64,000 bases of DNA from positions 62,001 to 126,000 of the forward strand of contig JAFMOC010000500.1 in assembly GCA_019802505.1 (NCBI GenBank), read 5' to 3'. Position 1 is the first letter of the stretch; each line of letters begins with the position of its first letter. The notes beneath the pieces were generated by a model, which saw only the letters and a list, made by a program, of their open reading frames with translations, searched no databases and was not told the origin of the DNA. This DNA comes from Corydoras sp. C115. Its lineage: Eukaryota; Chordata; Actinopteri; Siluriformes; Callichthyidae. Positions 1 to 11,000 of the stretch are shown here, piece after piece. A program made the translations under genes and the position numbers.

Positions 1-93
1 GGGAGAACATGGAAACTCCACCCAGATTGGGATTCGAACCGGGGACCCCTAGTGCTGAGAGGAGAACATGCTAACCACTAAGCCAACATCCCA
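1..93 (-). mobile_element. SINE-A fragment, cut by window start
   Basis: Head end of a - strand copy: B-box complement GGATTCGAACCGGGG and CTAACCACTAAGCC. Confidence 0.85.
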
Positions 94-333
94 CACAATG
101 CCACATTACCCATTATATCAGCTTCACTTACCATATAGATGGACTTCTATAAACAGTTCTATATTTACAGGCTGTAGTCCATGTTTTTCTCTTTATACTT
201 AGACATTACTTTACATTAGACTCCTAAACATCAGGACCCCCACAGAGCAGGTATTATTAGGGTGGTGGATATATGGTAAGTGAAGTGCACTTAAGTGTCG
301 TAAGGGTGTAACAGTTTCCACTCTTATCATCAG

Positions 334-488
334 GACTCGTATGGTGACACACCGCTGCATGACGCCATCGCCAAAGACTTCGGGAACATCATCGAGATCC
401 TGACCGTGGTGCCCAACATCGACTTCACGCAGCAGAACAACCGGGGCTTCAACCTGCTCCACCACGCCGCCCTCAAAGGCAACAAGCT
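334..488 (+). CDS. mib2: mib2 exon A (first in window): ankyrin repeats
   Basis: Acceptor TTATCATCAG ends at 333; donor GTAAGT starts at 489. The exon reads DSYGDTPLHDAIAKDFGN and onward, a canonical ankyrin helix pair, then GFNLLHHAALKGNK. It ends in phase 2, and the split codon completes as leucine with the next exon. The reading frame and both splice sites agree with vertebrate MIB2. Confidence 0.92.
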
Positions 489-2004
489 GTAAGTATTTAG
501 CGATCTGATGGCGTCTCATCTCAAGTGGTTCCATATTTCTGCTTTCATTCTTCTGAGATGGCTTTCCACCAGATTTTAGAGTGGTGAATTTCGACCTGGC
601 GTAGTGGTCAGCATGCCCGTCTCTCAGCGCTGGAGATCCAGATTCGAATGACGATTTGGGTGGAGTTTCAATGTTCTCCCAGTGGGTTTTCTCTGGGTTC
701 TCCACTTTCAAAATAATGGATTCATGGTGAATTCCCCTGTTTAAATCATCCCCATCCATTTTGTCCCCATCTAAATTACCCTTATCTAAATTGTTCCTTT
801 CTAAATTGCCCTTTATCTAAATTGTGCCTATGTGAATTGCCCCTATATAGTGTGTGAGTGTGCCCAGAAACGGATTAGCACCCTGTCCTGGGTGTATCTG
901 CCCAGCGACCAAAACATTTTCCCCTGAATGGGCAACCCCCACGGCACGGTGGCTTAGTGGTTAGCACATTCTCCTCTCAGCGCTAGGAAATCCCGGTTCC
1001 AATCCCAATCTGGGTGGAGTTTCCATGTTCTCCCCGTGTCCGCGTGGGTTTCCTCCGGGTTCTCCGGTTTCCTCCCACAGTCCAAAAACATGGATAAAAT
1101 TGAATTCTCCAAATTGCCCCATATAAAGTGTGTTTGAGTGAGTGAGTGTGTGCCCAGCGATAGATTGGCGCCCTGTCCTGGGTGTATCTTCCCAGCGCCC
1201 GAAACGTTCTGCCCTGGATGGGCATGGGGAACCCCCCCCCCCCCCCCCACGTGACCCTAATAGAGGATAAAGCAGAAGATAATGGATGGATGGATAAATT
1301 ACCCCTTTCTAAATTGCCCTTTCTCTAAATTGTGTAAATTGCCCTTATATAGTGTCTGAGTGAGTGTGCCCAGAAATGGATTAACACCCTGTTCTGGGTG
1401 TATCTGCCCAGCGACCAAAACATTTTCCCCTGAATGTGAATCTGGTCACCCGTGCACCTTCATTGCATCTACCACAGTCCCACAGCGCAGTAGGTCTCGG
1501 GCCCCCTCTGTGCTTTACAGTTGGCAGTGCTTCACAATGCTTATCAGCTAAATCCCTACAGAGTGCCAGATAGACACCCTTCACTGGTCCTCACCTTTCC
1601 CTCACCCTGCTGTGACAGGCGTTCCCTTGTATGGGGAGAAATGATCTAGCGACCAAGAAAGGCGTGAGATGAGGTCCACACTCACTCAGGCCTGAAGAAT
1701 CATAAACCACATGCTGGATCTGTTCTGGCAACTGTCATATGTGCAGTACGGGTCTCTACATCGTGCAGAGATTTTCACGTTCCAGCAGGCTGGGATTCTT
1801 CCCATGAATCCTAGCTTCCTCTCTATCTCTCTGATTCGGGGGCCTTGTTATCCGTCCATCTTCATGCCTCTGTATCTCACACGCATTAAAGAGATGCGGC
1901 TGTCGGGACGTTTCAGCTTCAGCGAAGTGCTGACCGCTTCTGCGTGGAAGGTGTTTGTTTATTTTCAAGAAGGAAATGGGGAAATAAGGGGAAGTCCAAC
2001 TTGT

Positions 2005-2051
<47 letters not shown>

Positions 2052-5000
2052 CATATGGGAAAAGAAGAAGAAAAAGGCGAGGGGGTTGTGAGAATGCGGT
2101 CAGAGGTCAGCTGAATATAGACGGCAAAAATCCGGCTCACATGTTGATACGCAGACTTGAGAAGTTGAAGAACATGGTTCCGCTGTCTGCCAACATGTTC
2201 CATGTAGACACACTCGCTGTCGATGCTGTCCCCCACTGAGCCTTGGTCCTCCCAAGGTTTCTTCCTTAAGATAACAAGTTAACAGGGAGCTTTAAAGGCT
2301 TATAAAGCTGCTTTGTGACAATGTGCTCTTGTAAAAAGCGCTACATAAAGAAATTACTTGACCTTGAGCTTGACCTTGCTGTTGCAAGTGAGATACGCCT
2401 TGGATATCTGACCATATGAGCAGCTTGGGCTGAAAACATGAGGGATTACAATAGATGTCGCAACCGTCATGTTTGAGGGATTATAATAGATGTGCCAACT
2501 GCTGTGTATGAGGGATTACAGTAGATGTTGCAACCGTTGTGTTTAAGGCATTATAGTAGATGTGTCAGCTGCTGTCTGAGGGATTATAGGAGATGTGGCA
2601 TCCGTTGGGTTTAAGGCATTAAAGTAGATGTGGCAGCTGCTGTCTGAGGGATTATATTAGATGTGGCATCCGTTGTGTTTAAGGCATTATAAAGATGGGG
2701 CAACTGCTGTGTATGAGGGATTGCAGTAGCTGTTGCAACATTGTGTTTAAGGCATTATAAAGATGTGGCAGCTGCTGTCTGAGGGATTATAGGAGATGTG
2801 GCATCCGTTGTGTTTAAGGCATTATAGTAGATGTGGCAGCTGCTGTCTGAAGGATTATAGGAGATGTGGCATCCGTTGTGTTTAAGGCATTATAGTAGAT
2901 GTGGCAGCTGCTGTCTATGAGGGATTATAGGAGATGTGTCATCCGTTGTTTTTAAGGCATTATAGTAAATGTGGCAGCTGCTGGCTGAGGGATTATAGGA
3001 GATGTGGCATCCGTTGTGTTTAAGGCATTATAATAGATGTGGCAGCTGCTGTCTGAGGGATTATAGGAGATGTGGCATCCGTTGTGTTTAAGGCATTATA
3101 ATAGATGTGGCAGCTGCTGTCTGAGCGATTATAGGAAATGTGGCATCCGTTGTGTTTAAGGCATTATAGTAGATGTGGCAGCTGCTGTCTGAGGGATTAT
3201 AGGAGATGTGGCAGCTGCTGTCTGAGGGATTATAGGAGATGTGGCATCCGTTGTGTTTAAGGCATTATAGTAGATGTGGCAGCTGCTAGGAGATGCGTCA
3301 TCCGTTGTTTTTAAGGCATTATAGTAGATGTGGCAGCTGCTGTCTGAGGGATTATAGGAGATGTGGCATCCGTTGTGTTTAAGGCATTATAAAGATGTGG
3401 CAGCTGCTGTCTGAGGGATTGTAGGAGATGTGGCAACCGTTGTGTTTAAGGCATTATAGTAGATGTGGCAGCTGCAAGGAGATGTGTCATCCGTTGTTTT
3501 TAAGGCATTATAGTAGATGTGGCAGCTGCTGTCTATGAGGGATTATAGGAGATGTGGCATCCGTTGTGTTTAAGGCATTATAAAGATGGGGCAACTGCTG
3601 TCTATAAGGCATTACAGGAGATGTGGTGTCTGTTTCTACAGTGGTACAGAGAAGATCCTGGCTCGAGCCCGGCAGCTGGTCGATGTAAAAAAGGAGGATG
3701 GGTTCTCCTCCCTTCACCTGGCTGCCCTGAACAACCATCACGACGTGGCGGAGATCCTCATAAAGGAGGTAACACGGTTTCTTTTAATGGAGCTCCATAC
3801 GAAGCATTGTTTTTAGTTTATATAATTATAGATTGTGTCCATCATCAATAAAGGACACGGAAAGACACGGTGACCAATACTGTGACCAGTGAGTGTATAT
3901 AGTGTATATCCATTCATCCATTATCTTCCGCTTTATCCTATATTAGGGTCGTGGGGGGGGGGTTCCCCATGCCCATTCAGGGGAGAACATCTCAGGCACT
4001 GGGCAGATAGACCCAGGACAGGGCGCCAATCCATCACTGGGCACACACTCACTCACACAGACACACTCTATATGGGGCAATTTGGAGATTTCAGTTGACC
4101 TTGATCCATGTTTTTGGACTGTGGGAGGAAACCAGAGAACCCGGTGGAAACCCACGTGGACACGGGGAGAACATGGAAACTCCACCCAGATTGGGATTCG
4201 AACCGGGAATCCCTAGTGCAGAGAGGAGAACATGCTAACTAACCACTAAGCCACCGTGCCGCCCTATAGTATATAGTGTGTATAATGTTCATTCATTCAT
4301 TCATTATCTCCCGCTTTATCCTCTGTTAGGGTCGCGGGGGGGGGGTTCCCCATGCCCATCCAGGGGAGAACGTCTCGGGCGCTGGGCAGATACACCCAGG
4401 ACAGGGCACCAATCCATTGCTGGGCACACACTCACACACTCTATATGGGGCAATTTGGAGAACTCATTTGAACTTGATCCATGTTTTTGGACTGTGGGAG
4501 GAAACCGGAGAACCCGGTGGAAACCCACGTGGACACGGGGAGAACATGGAAACTCCACCCAGATTGGGATTCGAACCGGGAATCCCTAGCGCTGAGAGGA
4601 GAACATGCTAAGCACTAAGCCACCCTATAGTCCACCCTATAGTGTATTCAGTGTGTATAATGTTTCTAGTGTATATGCTAATGTTAAAGGGGCCGGTTAA
4701 ATGCTTTTACATCAGTATGGGGAAGGCCCTTCTTTCCCTCAGCATCCCCCAGGTTTGTTGCAGTCGTAGAACACGGTACAGACAGGTCTAGTTCAGGGTT
4801 TAGTGTCTAATCCTTCACGTGTCTTTGGGTTCTCTGCTCTTTCATTGGTTCCAGGCTTCATTAAGCAGCACTGCACCTGGTCCTGGTCGATGGGCCCATG
4901 GGGGGGGGGGGGTGAGATATTGATGGGCCCATGGGGGGGGGGGAGATATTGATGGCCCCATGGGGGGGGGGGGGTTGTTTGCAGGTGAAATAGCCTACAG

Positions 5001-5465
5001 CTCTTAAGAGCACGTTTGTATTAAGAAAGCAATTCCGCCCCCGTGTGGCACACGATGGTACTTCGATCCCATTATCCAGTCCCAGGTACTGATGCTGGAT
5101 CAGTGGTGGTGGCTCAGTGGGAGAGGTAATGGGGTATCGACCCTGATGGGGGAGGAGCCTTTAATCAAAGACTGTACTACTGTAATGAGTAGTAAATATG
5201 GAGCCTCCATTAATTTGAAATATATAAAAAGGTACAGATTTATTTTTCATGACTCGGTGGTGACACTTGGGAGTGAAATCATATCTAGGGTTGTTTGGAA
5301 AGTGAAGCGACCCAGGAGGAGACCCGAACCCGGGTTCAGTGATGTTCCTGTCATGACCTCATCTGCATGACATCATCAATCTTAAAAAAGGCATTTACTT
5401 GGCATTGATTAATCAATGTGATCGTTGAGGACGTGAAGGTTCCACAGTATTGGTTTCGACTAAAC

Positions 5466-5496
<31 letters not shown>

Positions 5497-6698
5497 GTAC
5501 ACACATACACCAGCCAACACAAATACACACCATCATACATAGCCCAACACACACCATCACACACTGATACACACACACACACACAGCAGCACATACACAC
5601 ACACGTACACACCATCACACATACCCCAACACACATACCATTACACACACAAACCAACACACACACCAACACACATACCATTACACATACACACACACAC
5701 ACACACACGCACACATACACCAGCCAACACAAATACACACCATCATACAAAGCCCAACACACACCATCACACACTGATACACACACACACTCACACATAG
5801 ACCAACCAACACACATACGACAACACACACAATCAAACACTGATACACACACACAGCAGCACACACATACACACACACACACACACCAACACATACACCA
5901 ACCAACACAAATACACACCATTATACATATCCCAACACACACCATCACACACTGATATACACACACAGAAGCACACACATACACACACACACACACCAAC
6001 ACATACACCAACCAACACACATACACACCATTATACACTGATATACACAAACAGCAGCACACACATAGACACACACTACAACACATACACCAACCAACAC
6101 ACATACTGTACACATCATACATATCCCAACACACACCATCACACTGATACACACACACACACAGCAACACACTTACACATACACCAAAACACACACCATT
6201 ACATAAATATACACACACCAACGTACCAGGTTCTAATTATATTTATTATGATTTTGTGACCCCCTAGTGCCATATATGGGCGTGCCTTCCTCTTGGTGTT
6301 TAATTTGCCGGTTGTTTTTGTCCCGTGTTCTGCAGTTTCGTTCTGCGCTGAACTAACCGCCTCGTTGTCCTCAGGGCCGCTGCGACATCAACATCCGCAA
6401 TAACCGCAGCCAGACGCCGCTGCAGCTGGCGGTGACTCAGGGCCACATTCGGCTGGTAGAGCTGCTGGTGGCGGAGCGGGCCAACGTGAACGCCGAGGAC
6501 GAGGAGGGGGACACGGCCATGCACGCTGCGCTCGGGCGCCAACAGCGGGCCATCGTCCTGAGCGCCGCAGAAAGGGACGCCTCCACCCTATACAGCAAAG
6601 TGAGAACGGGGGGGCGGGAGATGGGAAACAGTGTGGGGGTTGTTGTACTTTTTTTTCTGTAATGTTTGAGATGTGCCTGAAGGTCGTAGACAAAGTGC

Positions 6699-6747
<49 letters not shown>

Positions 6748-7966
6748 CACTGCAGAAACAAAGGCTCTGACATCCAGGTTGCCAGTTAATCAATTTCATG
6801 CATCCACAGTTTTAAATCCTTGTATGCAGAATCCCAAAATATTTTAACCCGAACCTGCCACTGCCATATAAGGACACCTGAAGACCTTCATGACGTCGAC
6901 GAGTGTTTAGCAAACTCCCATCCATCCATTATCTTCCGCTTTATCCTCTATTAGGGTTGCGGGGGGTTCCCCATGCCCATCCAGGGGAGAACGTCTCAGG
7001 CGCTGGGCAGATACACCCAGGACAGGGCGCCAATCTATCGCTGGGCACACACTCACTCACACAGACACACTCTATTGGGCAATTTGGAGAACTCAATTGA
7101 CCTTGATCCATGTTTTTGGTCTGTGGGAGGAAACCGGAGAACCCAGTGGAAACCCACGCGGACACGGGGAGAACATGGAAACTCCACCCAGATGGGGATT
7201 CGAACCGGGAATCCCTAGTGCTGAGAGGAGAACGTGCTAACCACTAAGCCACCGTGCTGCCTTTAGCAAACTCCATTAGTGTTTATTCCAAAGGTGTTGG
7301 GTAGGGTTGAGGTCTGGAATCAAGTTGTTTGATTCCCCACCCCACCCCACCACGTCCGTATGGACCTTGAGCCTTGTGCACAGGGTTACATTAGGGGTGA
7401 GCTGCAATATTCGCTGATTCGACGATTCGATTCGGAGAACCGTAGTCGACTATGAACCTCATAGTCGAATGTACCATTTTGACCACATGGGGGTGCCCAT
7501 GGCTGCTGCTAAGCATTAGTTTTTACATGAAATGTCTTTGTTTTCGTTATATATATAGCCTTTTGTCAAATAAAATCATCCTTATTTCTGTTAATATTTT
7601 TTTTTAATGATGTGTGCGCTTTAACAATAGGCTACACATTAATAAAGCAAGTAAAATATAAAAAAATATATTTTTTAAAAACCACACTTATAGCGCCATC
7701 TTGTGGTGAAATTTTCACTGATTCAACTATCAGTCGACTATAGGGAAAATCTGACGAATCAGATTCGACTATGAAAATAATTAGTTGAAGACACCCCTAG
7801 GTTACATACTTGAATAGAATAAGGCCTTCTCAAAACCGTTGTCCACCACAGTGAACCTGACTAGGAGTCTAAATCTAAATATCAGGTATCTATTAAAGTA
7901 GCCAATCAGCATACAGTATGTATAAATATCTGAATGTACAAGGTGTTTGAAAATATATCATGTTTT

Positions 7967-8005
<39 letters not shown>

Positions 8006-11000
8006 TTAAGTAGCTCAGGCCTGTTGGGAAACACCGAGCTGAACGTGGGCGCTGCCATCGCCTGTTTCCTGGCTCAAGAGGGCGCCGATATCAACTATGC
8101 CAACCACAAAGGCAAAAGTCCGCTGGACCTCGTAACCGACAGCACCGTGCTGCAGCTCATCTGCAGCTTCTCTGAGAAACACCGGTGTGTAAAGCGTTGT
8201 TTTGGGTTCCGTCAACTTTCCAATCTAAGTTCATTCATTCATTCATTCATTCATCATCTCCCGCTTTATCCTCTATTAGTGTCTGGGGGTGTTCCCCATG
8301 CCCATCCAGGGGAGAACGTCTCGGGCGCTGGGTAGATACACCCAGGACAGGGCGCCAGTCCATCGCTGGGCACACACTCACTCACACAGACACACTCTAT
8401 AGGGGCAATTTGGAGAACTCAATTGACTTGATCCATGTTTTTGGACTGTGGGAGGAAACCGGAGAACCCGGAGGAAACCCACGCGGACACGGGGAGAACA
8501 TGGAAACTCCACCCAGATTGGGATTCGAACCGGGAATCCCTAGTGCTGAGTGGAGAACGTGCTGACCACTAAGCCACCGTGCCGCCATAGTTCAAGTTCA
8601 AGTCATTTATTTATAAGCGGGAGTTAAAAGCCTTTAAACCCCCAAAGAGCAAACCGAAGCGACAGTGGCAAGAAAAAACTCCTTGTTGTGTTGTTATTTT
8701 AAGGAAGAAACCTTGTGAGGACCAAGACTCAGTGAGGGACTCGTCCTCCTTGAGTGGCCGGGCAGCATCAACAGTGTAGGACACTAATGTACAGATAGTG
8801 TCGAGATCGGGTGACTATATTTAACAATTGGAAAATTATATGTAAGTCCACTAAGGGGGTTCTGCAGGACGGCCAGTCCAATTATTATCCAGGTTCCATC
8901 CAGTAATCGTCGTACAATCTCAGTTGTATCCATTGACTCACATGCTGCACCGACTACATCATTTTCTCCAACCCAGCGGCAGGGTTCTAGTCACCTCACA
9001 GGGTAAAATTGGATTAGGGTGTGGTTGATGGTCCGGGTAGCTAAATGGGCACGGTAGCTCAGTGGTCAGGGGATTGGGCTATCAATCTGAAGGTTGGGGG
9101 TTCAAATCCCAGGTCCACTGAAGTTGCCAGTGTGGGTCCTTGAGCAAGACCCTTAACCCTCATTGCTCCAGGGATGTTGTGATGAACCCTGTGCTCACCT
9201 TGTAAGTCTCTTTGGATAAAAGCGTCCAATAAATGACCAAATGTAATGTAAATATAAATGTAAATGGTTCTTAAACTTGTGTGTGTGTGTGTGTGTGTGT
9301 CAGACATCAGCAGCTTCAAGCAGGGACCTGTGGAACAGGCAGTAGCAGTAGCAGCAGCCTGAGGCGGGTACACACCACACCCAACACCATGACCAACCTG
9401 GTCATGCCCAGTGCGCCGGGCCCCAGCGAGTGCCTCATCTGCTCCGAGCTGGCCCTCCTGGTGATCTTCTCTCCCTGCCAGCACAGCGTCGCCTGCGAGG
9501 GTAATAAGCAACGTAACCCCAAAGAGATAGTGATCTATATCACTTACTGTACTTACACACAGAGGAGTACACAGAACACATACATACACACACTGAGTGA
9601 GGTGAGCACACATGCCCGGAGTGGTGGGCAGCCCCGGCACCTGGGGAGCAATTGGGGTTAGGGCACTTCAGCTATAGTACTTGGCAAGACTGGGAATTGA
9701 ACCAGGGACCTTCAGGTCGCAAGGCTGGGTCCTTAACGTCAAGCCTACGACTGACCGGCATGCTTACACAGTTCGTCATGGCATTCAATTCATAACCAGT
9801 CGTTGTCTGGGGTCCCGGGTCAGTTCGGGGCCCTGTGCAATTGGTCGGTTTGCTTTCCTTGGTGCAACAGGTCTGGATGAGTCCGGGCTACAAGGTTACT
9901 CTGTATTTGCTCACTCTATTTGCCCCTCTACTGATTTACTGGTTAAGAGGCACTTATTAAATCTAGTTCCTGGTGTTTGGTAGTTTTGGACGCAGCTCTT
10001 GAACGTTCAGTTTTCAGTCTGTAGCTTTGAACATGGCGTGTGCACTAGTTCACATTGTGTCTTGGTCTCTTTTCTCCAGAATGTGCACACAGAATGAAGA
10101 AGTGCATCAAATGCCAAGTCACGATCACGAAGAAGATCCGCCAAGGTAACGTCCTAGCACCTCATTACCAGAGGTGGTTTCTATGTTGTGACCCTGAGGC
10201 TCAAACAAAAGCGACAGCATTAAAACCTATTTTCGCTTTTTAATCAACCTCAGGTGGCTTAGTGGTTAGCATGTTCTCCTCTCAGCACTAGGGATTCCCG
10301 GTTCCAATCCCCATCTGGGTGGAGTTTCCATGTTCTCCCCGTGTCCGCGTGGGTTTCCTCCGGGTCCTACACAGTTGTTGCTGCCCGGCCACTCAAGGAG
10401 GACGAGTCCCCCACTGAGTCTTGGTCCTCACAAGATTTCTACCTTAAAATAACAACCCAACAGGGAGTTTTTTCTTGCCACTGTTGCTTCGGTTTGCTCT
10501 TTGGGGGTTTAAAGGCTTTTAACTCCCGCTTATAAATAAATGACTTGAACTTGAACTATGGCGGCACGGTGGCTTAGTGGTCAGCATGTTCTCCTCTCAG
10601 CACTAGGGATTCCCGGTTCGAATCCCAATCTGGGTGGAGTTTCCATGTTCTCCCCGTGTCCGCGTGGGTTTCCTCCGGGTTCTCCGGTTTCCTCCCACAG
10701 TCCAAAAACATGGGTCAAGGTGAATTGAATTCTCAAAATTGCCCCATATAGAGTGTGTCTGTGTGAGTGAGTGTGTGCCCAGCGATGGATTGGCGCCCTG
10801 TCCTGGGTGTATCTGCCCAGCGCCCGAGACGTTCTCCCCAGGATGGGCATGGGGGAAACCCCCCCCCCCCCCCCCCCGCGACCCTAATAGAGGATAAAGC
10901 GGGGAGATAAATGAATAATCAACCTCTTTCCTTTCCTTCAGACCAAACTGAGGTGGACAGCAGCCCCAACTCTGAGAACTCGGAGCAGCACCACCTGCTG

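Noticed and set aside
2425..3641. CRISPR-like regular repeat array
   Set aside because: Adjacent units are near-identical with no unique spacers; a minisatellite in a vertebrate intron.
5460..6221. Long - strand frame rich in Cys/Val (253 codons) over the AC repeat
   Set aside because: It is a translation of the AC satellite; no stop arises because the strand lacks the needed bases. No splice or family support.
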